DNA from: a virus | Strand: one strand, 5' to 3' | DNA: 28,644 nucleotides | Virus record (IMG/VR): IMGVR_UViG_3300004806_000761 | Location: 1-28,644 of that record | Shown here: positions 8,801-16,444 of the stretch, piece after piece | Numbering within the stretch: the first letter of the stretch is position 1 | How the letters are laid out: the number at the start of each line of letters is the position of its first letter | Made by a program: the position numbers and the translations under genes | The notes under the pieces: model-generated | Told to the model about the DNA's origin: nothing | The model's database searches: none | Seen by the model: the letters and a program-made list of their open reading frames with translations, nothing else

Positions 8801-11800
8801 CGAATGGGCTGGGGCACGATGCTTCAGTCTTACTTGACCAACTCCATTCTGAAGCACGAGATGGTAGACGACACCCGTTTGTGGGCGCGTACCGAACCCG
8901 ACCATTGGTGGGGGCTTGGGAAGGGCAAGTTAACCCCCGTCCGCGATATCCCCGAAAACGCCAGCCTGCTTATCAAGTCCAACAACCTTAAAGCCCGTGC
9001 CGTTCGCGTAGTGCGCGACATTGTGGCCGGTTCTCTTTTGGGAATTGAAGAAAGGCTTTTGGAAGGCTACAACGAGGCCGAGCGCTTGCGAATGATTGAC
9101 CACACGGTTTCCACGGTCATGCGTCACAAGGGTTATATGCCGATGGACGTTCACCAAGTCGAAGGTGCGATCTACGACCCTGGACTTCTCAACCAGCGCA
9201 TCGCGGACAAGTACGTTGACATTGACCCGTCAGGGCGTATTGGGATTCTCAAAGCTTCGCGCACCGGCCAGTACGTTCCCGTCTCGTTGGGGCAGAACGG
9301 CTACGTTGCAGGGTTGCGTGACGCTTTGTTGCGTCAGGGAACAAGTGAGCTGAAAGCCCCCCTCTACTCCCACATCTACGACAAGACCCTCAACCGAGGC
9401 TTGGACGAAATCGAAAAGGGCTTAAACACCAACCCCGACAAGATGTTGAACGCCGCGACGAAGCACGTTGAGCAATATTACAAGGGGCTCCCGAATCTGA
9501 CGGAGTTGTTGCAAAAAGACCCCAAGTTCTCATTCCGCAAACTCACCCGTGACTTGCTGCAAGAAAAGAAGCCTTCTGGCGCGTTGGAAGAATTCGTACT
9601 TGGGCTTGGTGCCAAGACGTTGAATTCGCAGGCCGAAAAGCAGTTGCTCATGGCGGAACTTCAGGGCATCGCGGAGAACAAACTTCGCAGCCTCACGCCG
9701 TCCGAACTAGCCGCCTACCGTCGCTCCGAACTTACGTTGTTGCGCGAAGGCGAAACGGACCCGATCAAGGGTTGGGCGGAAGCACTTGCCTACGACTCCA
9801 TTCACCACGTTTCAGGGTTTTCCCCCGTCCGTGACGCTGAGGGAATCTCTAAGCCCGTTTTCCACGGCACCTTGATTCGCCAGACCACCAATGTTGACAA
9901 CGTGAAGTCGGTCCAGTCCATCGCGGAAGAAGTCAAGGCTATGGGCGACACCGCGCCGGTCAACATTCCTACTCGTGGGTTTGAGGCGTACCACGCTTTG
10001 CAAGCAGGCACGCGCACCAATCTCATTCAGGACATTTCCCGTTACGGCCATGAGCGAATCTTGGGGCCGATTGTCAACAACCTCTCACGCGACCCGATTT
10101 GGGCGCACGAGTTTCACGTCCAAATGGAACTCAGGGAACCCATGATCGCGGCGGGGGTTATCTCACGCGAGCAGGCCGAGGCCGAGGCTGAATACAAGGC
10201 CGTAATGAACATGAGCCAGTTTGTCCACAACCCCAAAGACAAGTTGGTGTTTGAGCGCAATATGCGCGTGGCGGCTCCGTTCTACTTCGCTCAGAATCAG
10301 GCATACCGCAGGTTTTTCCGTCTGCTCGGAGACAACCCAGCGGCGGCGGAACGCTACATGAAGATGTGCCTCGCGCTGACCAATTACGTCGCGGGCCACA
10401 CGCAGAACGGCCAGACCCCCTCGTTGTACATTCCAGGTTCCACCTACCTCACGGGAGTGGTGGGGAAGATTTTTGGCTTCAACGGCGTGGTGCCTGACAT
10501 TGGATTGGCAGCGTCCCCTACGTCCATTAACACCGTTGTGCCTACGGGGTCCTCGACGGGAACCGATATGTTCGGCACGTTCGCCCGTCCTTCGTTTGGG
10601 CCGGTTGTTGACATTCCGTTGAAGTTCGCCCACGAACATTTCTTTCAAAACAACGAATTTGTTGACAAGGTGTATCGAGACTTTCTCGGACCCGTTGGCT
10701 CGCAAACTTCCATTTGGGACGACGTTGTTCCCAACAGCACCGCCCGCGCACTTTTCACCATCGCGGAGTCTCCGTTAAAGACCAACACGGCTTTGTTGTC
10801 CACGCAGCTCAGCGTTATGAAGTCCACGCTCTCCGAACTGTACGCCAAGATGTACGACGAGGAATACGCCAAGGACGCGCAGACCTACATCAACCAAGGG
10901 ATTCCTCAGTCGCAGTTGGTCCAGTTGATTCGCGCTAACGCCGACGCCAAGTTTGTCAACTTCTTCCAAGGTGAAACCAATTCAGCCGAGGCCCAGAAGT
11001 TTCTTGACGCCATGCACAGCCAAGCCCTTGCTCTCTACATTCTGAAGTCGGCGGTCAACGCTTCTTCCCCCGTGGCGATTTCCACGATGGAACGGTTCAG
11101 CCAAGAACCCAAGTTGCAGGCGATTTTGAACCAGAAAAACAAGGACGGCTCGCCCAAGTACACCGTGTCTGAGGGGTTGGACTTGTTCGCCCAGCAGCAC
11201 CCCGATCACCTGCTTGACCTTGTGACCAAGACAAGTGGGAGTTACGAGTCTTACCCCGAAACCACCGCCGCGTTGAGTTTCCTCACGCAGTACCGTGGCG
11301 TGGTCCAGAAATACCCCTACGGCTCAGCGATGTTGATTCCCCAGACCGGCCAATACTCGTCGGCGGCGTATCAGTTGGAAACCTCGATGGGCCTTCGCAC
11401 CCTCGACACCCCAGAAGAATACCTGCGCTCCATTCTCACGTCCATTGGCGACGACTACTACTACAACTACCTGCGCCCGATGGCGATGGACGCTCCTGGT
11501 GGCTCGCAGACCTACTCTGACGGCACCATTGGTTTGTCATACGAGGGCCAAAAGAGTCTGACCACAATGGCCCAGACCTACGCCAAACAATCGAACCCAA
11601 CGTGGGGCCAGTACGGAAGCGTCATCAACCCCACGGCAAAGAGTTCGGTGGCGTTCCAAGCCTTTGACAACGTGAAGGCCATGCTGAATGACCCCAAGGC
11701 AACCCCGTTGTTCGGCGGCAACAAGGCCATGTACGCGCAGTTGGTGAACTACACCGAGCAATTCCAACAGTTGCTACAGACCGCCACCCCTGCCGAAGCA

Positions 11801-11923
11801 GGCAACCTTCGCCCTGAGTGGTACGACTACTGCACCAATTTGGCGCAAAGCCCCGAAGCCAAACCAGCGGCTTATTTCATCACGTCCGTTATGCGGCGTC
11901 TAGGAACCAAGGCGGGATTATGA
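5891..11923 (+). CDS. giant virion protein, probable ejection protein (2010 aa)
   Basis: One uninterrupted frame of 2010 codons between portal and scaffold is the largest gene here. The N-terminal 130 residues are soluble, followed by a Gly/Ala-rich hydrophobic stretch near 198-212 and an Ala-rich coil (about 215-305). The middle and C-terminal parts are mostly helical. Two segments recall the helical phage domains found in large polyvalent proteins: about 945-970 (KFFVPMALLSNGWALRVSIS) and about 1457-1484 (RVAAPFYFAQNQAYRRFFRL). The last 400 residues are Tyr/Gln-rich. I see no T7-type RNA polymerase, lysozyme or protease motif, so a virion RNA polymerase like that of N4 is not supported. Size, head-cluster position and composition suggest a protein packaged in the head and ejected with DNA. 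A displaced tape-measure role is the main alternative. Confidence 0.85.
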   Translation: MAEPTGLPAYTGNDSIAAFPGTESYNDLSTSLQQKITGIAQTNPFLVKDPQSVLALAQSINTNPEQTALALKYATTAAERLNACSGDPKVNAAAAAKINAPRPGLWGDITSTLSDVGKGAYNAVSGIVTSGANAVNRIGISANELLGGHGTAGYKDLWHTTTNLGENVNPFSDKSVLNMPNHILAYEESMVRQHGYAYALGQAIPAIAGAVISDGATTAAEGGTEAALAGDQAVVDAANAAQKAGQALTDEQKIAAGEAAQRLADSAKRLDEIKAAQAARRADRSPAFQAAINAAKTVAAPLRPAMKALDVISRPGRNVPLNSFYVATSLQAQGQDPALWEQTKNGTVIGADGKPVSAVGEALQMLGMSPNSEFYNPINNLGTMYLTTFAADPLAAGLGVVKTAKSTEGFAGGLGQWWGGTGIRSADDIERTAQQYPAVQRAYNYMATHSASEIYTHFNGTISPELAQKLGKAQDLPSVYAAYRETINTMAKVADGRGLVITDAPKIGLWSGFKTVLKGAIVRQATTLGEALGSDELFTKAFQDGIKENRFDAKPDGAAFYAANADVRWRAVWARKLAGQFYKESMWVDTLTAKIENVHVTPGDPAAIGPLMDLARLAMVPNETVKSMGDFLLATKNPDDYTQAFTNCVTMIVNNLARAGLPKTTLDLMGSAVENEVFKNVVALVGKDRGGDVGTYVAGPEGEFYSRLGNPESEGIGAHAAIDDTQKGSLIMPRARDVKNLAKAMREAALIASADAKDLTQPAKDFESLARVIRYSSVDVKDASFAWKKIVEATDVRGMSKAYQEAFDTKIKGLAETLAGTLKNKDLTSPERFLSVYQKVTDEQARLEAQIALRSTEPLKAQYEANQTLLSALNGTIPDSSTFGREDFLQYARDMAERRGIVADDRADFAKDYANEMEKARQRDPYYRNNWQHTVDFLNATQSKFFVPMALLSNGWALRVSISELLLNGYRMGWGTMLQSYLTNSILKHEMVDDTRLWARTEPDHWWGLGKGKLTPVRDIPENASLLIKSNNLKARAVRVVRDIVAGSLLGIEERLLEGYNEAERLRMIDHTVSTVMRHKGYMPMDVHQVEGAIYDPGLLNQRIADKYVDIDPSGRIGILKASRTGQYVPVSLGQNGYVAGLRDALLRQGTSELKAPLYSHIYDKTLNRGLDEIEKGLNTNPDKMLNAATKHVEQYYKGLPNLTELLQKDPKFSFRKLTRDLLQEKKPSGALEEFVLGLGAKTLNSQAEKQLLMAELQGIAENKLRSLTPSELAAYRRSELTLLREGETDPIKGWAEALAYDSIHHVSGFSPVRDAEGISKPVFHGTLIRQTTNVDNVKSVQSIAEEVKAMGDTAPVNIPTRGFEAYHALQAGTRTNLIQDISRYGHERILGPIVNNLSRDPIWAHEFHVQMELREPMIAAGVISREQAEAEAEYKAVMNMSQFVHNPKDKLVFERNMRVAAPFYFAQNQAYRRFFRLLGDNPAAAERYMKMCLALTNYVAGHTQNGQTPSLYIPGSTYLTGVVGKIFGFNGVVPDIGLAASPTSINTVVPTGSSTGTDMFGTFARPSFGPVVDIPLKFAHEHFFQNNEFVDKVYRDFLGPVGSQTSIWDDVVPNSTARALFTIAESPLKTNTALLSTQLSVMKSTLSELYAKMYDEEYAKDAQTYINQGIPQSQLVQLIRANADAKFVNFFQGETNSAEAQKFLDAMHSQALALYILKSAVNASSPVAISTMERFSQEPKLQAILNQKNKDGSPKYTVSEGLDLFAQQHPDHLLDLVTKTSGSYESYPETTAALSFLTQYRGVVQKYPYGSAMLIPQTGQYSSAAYQLETSMGLRTLDTPEEYLRSILTSIGDDYYYNYLRPMAMDAPGGSQTYSDGTIGLSYEGQKSLTTMAQTYAKQSNPTWGQYGSVINPTAKSSVAFQAFDNVKAMLNDPKATPLFGGNKAMYAQLVNYTEQFQQLLQTATPAEAGNLRPEWYDYCTNLAQSPEAKPAAYFITSVMRRLGTKAGL

Positions 11924-12405
11924 CCGAACCCAAGACCGAAGAAAAAGTGCTTGACACCAAAACCGTCAAGCAGATGGCGCACGATTACATGGTCCCCACG
12001 TCAGACGACACGGCCCACAAGATCGCCAACCCAGACGGAGAGCCCCCGAAGCACGAGGCCGTTCTCCACTACTTCAAGGAACAGTCCAAGGCTTTATTCC
12101 CTCAATGGGCCGAACACATTGACAACGGCATCGCCACGGCGCACATCGCTCAGCCCTACGCGGAAATCAAAAAGCAAATGCTGGGGCCGGATTCAACATT
12201 TGACCCCCACGGCGACGAGAAGGACCGCAAGGCAATCTCAGGCGGCAGGGACGAGAAGGGCCGCGCCGTTCCCATGACCCACGACGAATGGCGTTCACAC
12301 ATTCGCTCGCACTCCGGTTACGGCTGGGACAAAACCGAAATGGCACACCAAATCGCGGACAACTTTGCGCGTGAGTTTCATATCCACATGGGAGGCAAGC
12401 CATGA
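11920..12405 (+). CDS. hypothetical virion-cluster protein, 161 aa
   Basis: The ATG at 11920 overlaps the preceding stop (ATGA), so translation is probably coupled; the open frame extends upstream only inside the giant gene. The protein is hydrophilic and rich in Lys, Glu, Asp and His. It has a helical N-terminus (TKTVKQMAHDYMVPTSDD) and a C-terminal part with many His and aromatic residues (DEWRSHIRSHSGYGWDKTEM). No transmembrane segment or known motif was found. It may be a partner of the giant protein. Its stop overlaps the next start (ATGA). Confidence 0.82.
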   Translation: MTEPKTEEKVLDTKTVKQMAHDYMVPTSDDTAHKIANPDGEPPKHEAVLHYFKEQSKALFPQWAEHIDNGIATAHIAQPYAEIKKQMLGPDSTFDPHGDEKDRKAISGGRDEKGRAVPMTHDEWRSHIRSHSGYGWDKTEMAHQIADNFAREFHIHMGGKP

Positions 12406-13721
12406 GTACACCAACTACGGTTCTCCCCGGTTTCAATCCGGGCAGCGCGGGGACCAACATCTTCACGCTTCCGTCATTCCCCGGCGTCAAATCCAACCTC
12501 AACGGCGCACCCGTCACCACCAACAACTTTGCAGGCAACGCACCTTCAGCCGCCAAGTTCTACGACATGGTGGATACATGGTCAGTCATTGACCCTGCCT
12601 ACTACCAGAACTTTCTCGCCCACTACGGGATTGACCCCAACGGTTCGGCCAAGTCGGTTAAGTCGGCTATCGAAAAGTTGTACGACCTTGGGCGCGTCCC
12701 TGCCCTCAAAGGCAACCTTGCCGCCGTCCAGCCAGCAGAAGTCGGCTACAGCACCGGCACCAAGGACACCGCAACCGTAGGGGCCAACGGGGTTCTTTCC
12801 CAAACTTTGACGGCCAACCGCATCGGGTCGGCCTACGATACGGTTCAGAACGCCTTTGACCAGTGGGGCCTTGGGAACCTCATGCCGTGGGCGCAGGATC
12901 AGATTTTCAACCACGGCGCGACGGCTCAGACAATCCTTAACGAGCTCCGTTACGGCAAAGGCCCCCAGCACCAAGAATACGAAAACGCCTTCCCCGGCTT
13001 GACGGAACACAACGCCACCAACGGGGCAGGCTCGGAACACTTGACCGAAGCGCAGTACCAGCAACTTGTTCAGGGCTATCAAGGAATCGGCAATCAGTAT
13101 GGCTTGCCCAAGGGATTTCTTGACAAGACGACAATCTCCAATCTCATCAAGGGAAATGTCTCGGCGGCTGAATTTCAGCAGCGTTTGACGGACGGTTACG
13201 TTGCGGCCCAGAACGCTTCGCCCGAAGCCAAGGCTTTGTTGCAAAAGTATTACGGCGTCGGACCCGCGCAGATGACCGCCTACTGGTTGAATCCCACCAA
13301 GGCACTCCCGTTGTTGCAGCGAGAAATCGCCGCCGCCGACATTGGGGGCTACGCGCAGCAAGTGGGGCTCAATGGACTCACCCAAGCCCAAGCCCAAGAA
13401 CTCGCCTCACGCGCCCGTTTAGGGGCCACAGCAGGCAACCAAGGGCTTGCCGCGTCCACGACAGGCATTGAGAACTCCTTGCTCTCTGCGTCCAAGGGGG
13501 CTGAATTGCAAGGTTCGGGTGCGCCGGGGGCCAATCTTCCAGGGGTTGACGTGAAAAGCCTGATCGGTTCTCAGATTGCAGGGTTTGACGGCACCAACCA
13601 ACTTGCCGCGCAGGAAGCCGTGGACAAAGCATCGTCGGCTCGCGCTGGGATAGATCAAAAGGGCGGAGGTTACGACCAGACCCAAAAGGGCGTGACCGGC
13701 GTTGGCGGGGCCACGTCATAA
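12402..13721 (+). CDS. hypothetical structural protein, 439 aa
   Basis: The gene is coupled to the previous one through ATGA. The N-terminus is Pro/Asn/Gly-rich. The middle (about 60-330) alternates helical and Tyr/Asn-rich segments, such as DPAYYQNFLAHYGIDP. The C-terminal quarter is rich in Gln, Ala and Gly (LTQAQAQELASRARLGATAG). This composition resembles internal virion or minor capsid proteins of phages, and the position before the scaffold gene fits. No catalytic motif is evident. Its stop codon is the first base triplet of the stem-loop at 13719-13753, so it is the last gene of the first head operon. Confidence 0.83.
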   Translation: MSTPTTVLPGFNPGSAGTNIFTLPSFPGVKSNLNGAPVTTNNFAGNAPSAAKFYDMVDTWSVIDPAYYQNFLAHYGIDPNGSAKSVKSAIEKLYDLGRVPALKGNLAAVQPAEVGYSTGTKDTATVGANGVLSQTLTANRIGSAYDTVQNAFDQWGLGNLMPWAQDQIFNHGATAQTILNELRYGKGPQHQEYENAFPGLTEHNATNGAGSEHLTEAQYQQLVQGYQGIGNQYGLPKGFLDKTTISNLIKGNVSAAEFQQRLTDGYVAAQNASPEAKALLQKYYGVGPAQMTAYWLNPTKALPLLQREIAAADIGGYAQQVGLNGLTQAQAQELASRARLGATAGNQGLAASTTGIENSLLSASKGAELQGSGAPGANLPGVDVKSLIGSQIAGFDGTNQLAAQEAVDKASSARAGIDQKGGGYDQTQKGVTGVGGATS

Positions 13722-13753
13722 ACAAAAGTTTGCAAAACGTTTGCTTTTGTTTA
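13719..13753 (+). terminator. stem-loop at operon end
   Basis: TAAACAAAAG (13719-13728) pairs perfectly with CTTTTGTTTA (13744-13753), with a smaller CAAA/TTTG pairing possible inside the loop. The stem begins at the stop codon of the preceding gene. The descending arm itself supplies the T run, but there is no separate U tract, so termination may be partial. Confidence 0.5.
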
Positions 13754-13769
13754 CACCATCATCTAGTAT
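13741..13769 (+). promoter_or_regulatory. sigma70-type promoter for scaffold/capsid genes
   Basis: TTGCTT (13741-13746), a 17-nt spacer and TAGTAT (13764-13769) lie in the largest gap of the structural cluster, 112 nt before the scaffold start. The -35 box sits in the descending arm of the stem-loop. Capsid and scaffold are needed in far higher amounts than upstream proteins, which makes an internal promoter plausible. Confidence 0.55.
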
Positions 13770-13880
13770 GAACGCATCGGGCGTGCTGAAACCGGCCCCG
13801 AAGTAACGCGGACTTTCCGCACCCCATCCACCTTGCAGCCCTCCGTTGCCTGAGTGCGTACACGAATTGGAGCGATCACC

Positions 13881-14387
13881 ATGCCACTGTTTGACGAAAA
13901 CGGTAACGAAGTTTCCGTAGATGAAGTCATTAAATCCCAAGGGATTCGTGACCAGTTGAAGGAAGCCGAGAGAATCAAGGCCGAATCCGAGGCTCTGAAG
14001 CTGCAACTTGCACAGGTTGAAAACGCCCGTGCTTTTGACCGCTTGGGAGTTCCCGAAGATGGTCAAGGCGCTCTCATCCGAAAGTTGATCGAAGGCGAAC
14101 CGACACCGGAAAAGGTCGAAGCGTTGAAAACGCAATACGGCCTGACCCTCGGAACGCCTCCGGCCCCAACTCCGGCACCGACTCCGCAAGCAGACCCTTC
14201 ATTGGAATCACTACGTCTTTTGCAAGGTGCGGTCAGTTCTTCAGCAGGTCAATCCATTGACCCCGTTGCAGACGCTTACGCACGAATGGAGAAGGCGCAG
14301 AGCCAAGAGGAAGTCATGGCGATTGTTCGAGAAGTTGCAGACAAGAACCTGATTCCTGGCGTTGCATACGACGGGCAGGTTCAGTAA
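13881..14387 (+). CDS. capsid scaffold protein (168 aa)
   Basis: The protein is a short acidic, helical, Cys-free protein directly before the major capsid gene, the classic place for a scaffold that shapes the procapsid and is then lost. A coiled-coil-forming stretch (about residues 22-50, DQLKEAERIKAESEALKLQL) is followed by a Pro/Ala/Thr linker (PPAPTPAPTP) and a C-terminal helical part (about 128-158). The ATG at 13881 is preferred over an upstream in-frame start because GGAG lies 8-11 nt before it. Expression probably depends on the promoter at 13741-13769. No protease motif is present. Confidence 0.8.
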   Translation: MPLFDENGNEVSVDEVIKSQGIRDQLKEAERIKAESEALKLQLAQVENARAFDRLGVPEDGQGALIRKLIEGEPTPEKVEALKTQYGLTLGTPPAPTPAPTPQADPSLESLRLLQGAVSSSAGQSIDPVADAYARMEKAQSQEEVMAIVREVADKNLIPGVAYDGQVQ

Positions 14388-14389
14388 CC

Positions 14390-14410
14390 CTCAGGTCAAG
14401 GTGACCTGAG
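14390..14410 (+). promoter_or_regulatory. 9-bp perfect hairpin before capsid gene
   Basis: CTCAGGTCA (14390-14398) and TGACCTGAG (14402-14410) form a perfect stem with a 3-nt AGG loop between the scaffold stop and the capsid ribosome binding site. No T run follows, so it is unlikely to terminate. It could protect or process the capsid mRNA 5' end, or set the scaffold-to-capsid ratio. Confidence 0.55.
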
Positions 14411-14431
14411 TACAACCCGAAAGGAATTGCT

Positions 14432-15673
14432 GTGGCGCTTACTCAGGTGTCATCTCTTGACTTCACGCAAAAGGCTTTCGAGCAGATGGCCTACTTCCCG
14501 CTTCGCCCTGAGTTGTTCTTCGACTCAGTTGCGGACGTGAAGCCTGCGTACCAGTCCTACCCCGGCTCGTCCGTGCAGTTCACCATCATGAACGACATGG
14601 CGCTGGCTACCTCCACCATCTCGGAAACCACGGACCTCACGCCGGTCGCCCTTAGCGACTCCACCGTGACCGTGACCCTTGGTGAATATGGAAACGTCGC
14701 CACCACGACCGCCAAGCTCCGCGCTGAATCGTTCGTGGAAATTGACCCCATTGTGGCAAACAACATCGGCTACAACGCTGGTGCGTCCATTGACTCGGTT
14801 GCCCGAAACACGCTGCGCGATGCGTTGCTCGCCAACGGCAAGCAGTACTGGGACAACGCGGGTTCGGGTTCATTGGTGTGGACCGCTGGTTCGCCGGGTT
14901 CATTCTCCGGTACGCCTGCCACCGCCGTTGGTGGTGACTTCGCCAAGGAGCGTGCGCGCTTGCGTTCGGCCAACGTGGTCCCGTATGAGGGTGGCTTCTA
15001 CGTCGCCTTCGTCCACCCTGACGTTGTGTTCGACGTTCAGCAGGACACGGGTACTGCCGGTTGGCGTCTGCCCCAGATTTACACCACGCCGGAAAACATC
15101 TGGTCGGGTGAAATGGGTGCGTTTGAAGGTATCCGGTTCATCGAAACGCCTCGCGCTCCGGTGTTCCCGAACGCCACCACGACTGTGAACTTGACGGCTT
15201 CCAGCTTGAACTTCACCTTCACGGCTGGCTTGCCTCCGACCGTTGGTTCGGCTTTGACGATGGGAACCGCCACGCTGTCGGCTGGTACGGCCACCATCGC
15301 CACGGTCAACGCCTCGGCTGGTACGGGTACGATCACCATTTCCTCGTCGGGAACGGTGTCGGGTTCGGGTACGGCCACGGTTGCCGGTACGGTTCCTTCG
15401 GACCAGATTGCGTCGGGCATCTCGAACGATGTGTTCGTGTCCTTCGTGGTTGGCCGTCAGGCACTTGCCAAGGCATACGCCGCGTCCAACGGCTACGGCG
15501 AAATGCCTACGGTCGTCATGGGTCCGGTCGTTGACACCCTGCGTCGTTTCCAGCCTGTCGGTTGGAAGGCCCTGCTCGGTTACGGCGGCTTCCGTGCCCC
15601 GGCGCTGCGTGCGGTCATCTCGAAGTCCAGCCTCTCCTACACGGACGCTGAACTCGCCCCGATTGACGAGTAG
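14432..15673 (+). CDS. major capsid protein, N4-gp56-like (413 aa)
   Basis: The GTG at 14432 follows AAAGGA at a good distance. The N-terminal part (about 18-130) matches the pattern of the N4 gp56 family of HK97-fold capsid proteins: LRPELFFDSVADVKP, then a beta strand with VQFTIMNDMALAT, then TISETTDLTPVAL and TLGEYGNVATTTAKLR. The C-terminal end (about 331-400) has FVSFVVGRQALAKAY and RRFQPVGWKALLGYGGF, also as in that family. Between them, residues about 247-324 are an unusual Thr/Gly/Ala/Ser-rich beta insertion with a 12-residue repeat, probably an external decoration domain. The fold assignment is from recalled family patterns; the insertion is read directly. Strong ribosome binding site, own promoter region and codon content fit high expression. 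Confidence 0.9.
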   Translation: MALTQVSSLDFTQKAFEQMAYFPLRPELFFDSVADVKPAYQSYPGSSVQFTIMNDMALATSTISETTDLTPVALSDSTVTVTLGEYGNVATTTAKLRAESFVEIDPIVANNIGYNAGASIDSVARNTLRDALLANGKQYWDNAGSGSLVWTAGSPGSFSGTPATAVGGDFAKERARLRSANVVPYEGGFYVAFVHPDVVFDVQQDTGTAGWRLPQIYTTPENIWSGEMGAFEGIRFIETPRAPVFPNATTTVNLTASSLNFTFTAGLPPTVGSALTMGTATLSAGTATIATVNASAGTGTITISSSGTVSGSGTATVAGTVPSDQIASGISNDVFVSFVVGRQALAKAYAASNGYGEMPTVVMGPVVDTLRRFQPVGWKALLGYGGFRAPALRAVISKSSLSYTDAELAPIDE

Positions 15674-15700
15674 TTCAACTAACTGAAAAGGAGGGGCCTG

Positions 15701-15943
15701 ATGCGCTGCGCCCACTGTGGAAGTACGGAAGTTCAAAGCGGTCTTGACAAGTACAACTGTCTGACCTGCGGCGAATCCACCACAGCGCAAGGCCGTCAGG
15801 TCCCTCCGCTTCAGCGAACTCTGAACGACGATGAGTACCAGGCTCATCTCAATCGGGAACACGATGCACTGAAGGCGGCATACACCGACCTTGAAGCGAA
15901 GTACAACGCTCTAAAGGAGCAACATGGCGAACCCATTTCCTAG
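15701..15943 (+). CDS. zinc-ribbon plus coiled-coil protein, 80 aa
   Basis: A strong AAAGGAGGGG site precedes the ATG. The first 23 residues form a classic zinc ribbon, C3-x2-C6 and C20-x2-C23 (RCAHCGSTEV, then YNCLTCGEST). The C-terminal half (about 44-75) is a charged helix (EYQAHLNREHDALKAAYTDL) likely to form a coiled coil. Its place directly after the capsid gene suggests a head or capsid-associated role, but the ribbon could equally bind nucleic acid. The gene overlaps the next one by 20 nt. Function unknown. Confidence 0.85.
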   Translation: MRCAHCGSTEVQSGLDKYNCLTCGESTTAQGRQVPPLQRTLNDDEYQAHLNREHDALKAAYTDLEAKYNALKEQHGEPIS

Positions 15944-16190
15944 CGGCGAGGGCGAGACTCGTACCCTCGCGGACGCGCAAGGCCCGAACAAGGGCGGACT
16001 CTACGACCGTGCAGCCGTCGCTCGCAAGTACAGCCGACTGACGGACACGGATATCATCAACCAGCCGAACCAAGACGGTGCGGTTCATCTTCAGCGTTCC
16101 ATCCACGACCTGAAGGACATGGGACCCGCCTACGGCGTTGTGGCCCGTGGCGACCAAGACGGCAACGTGGACCTGAAGCGGAGCATCTGA
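15924..16190 (+). CDS. small protein with internal repeat, 88 aa
   Basis: The ATG at 15924 has AAAGGAGCAAC just upstream, inside the end of the previous gene. The C-terminal half carries a motif twice, 32 residues apart: QDGAVHLQRSI (about 51-61) and QDGNVDLKRSI (about 78-88), the second ending the protein. Such a short repeat may form two equivalent binding peptides or beta hairpins. The N-terminus is Gly/Pro-rich and probably flexible. It is one of four tiny genes after the capsid gene, so a decoration, head-completion or joining role is possible. No family recognised. The stop overlaps the next ATG (TGATG). Confidence 0.8.
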   Translation: MANPFPSGEGETRTLADAQGPNKGGLYDRAAVARKYSRLTDTDIINQPNQDGAVHLQRSIHDLKDMGPAYGVVARGDQDGNVDLKRSI

Positions 16191-16444
16191 TGTCTGGGTA
16201 CATGGAAGGCGAACGCCCTGCTACGGCAGAGGAACTCGCAGGCACCAAGAACATTGTGGACCACAAGTTGCACTTGGGCGCGGACCAGACCGCCGATCAG
16301 TATTTCAAGAACATCGGCCACGAAGCCAACACGAACCTCGGCGCGGGGGAAATCCCGTTGGAGATTCGCGGCACGACCGATATCCGCAACCGCCCCTCAC
16401 GCTCAGCCAATGACGTGAAGCAACCTTGGGGGATGCAAGAATGA
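16190..16444 (+). CDS. hypothetical protein, 84 aa
   Basis: The start overlaps the previous stop. The protein is hydrophilic and rich in Gly, Ala, Asn and His. A predicted helix lies near residues 11-25 (TAEELAGTKNIVDHK) and the C-terminus is probably extended (DIRNRPSRSANDVKQPWGMQ). It has no membrane segment, Cys motif or recognised domain. It belongs to the compact post-capsid block, which argues for a structural accessory role. The next gene begins within its stop codon (ATGA). Confidence 0.78.
   Translation: MSGYMEGERPATAEELAGTKNIVDHKLHLGADQTADQYFKNIGHEANTNLGAGEIPLEIRGTTDIRNRPSRSANDVKQPWGMQE

Noticed and set aside
5891-11923. N4-type virion RNA polymerase in the giant protein
   Set aside because: Suggested by the N4-like capsid protein and gene size, but no T7-like polymerase motifs were seen on reading the translation.
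14900-15862. 320-aa minus-strand frame across the capsid gene
   Set aside because: Arg/Gly-rich translation typical of antisense shadow; it overlaps a well supported capsid gene.
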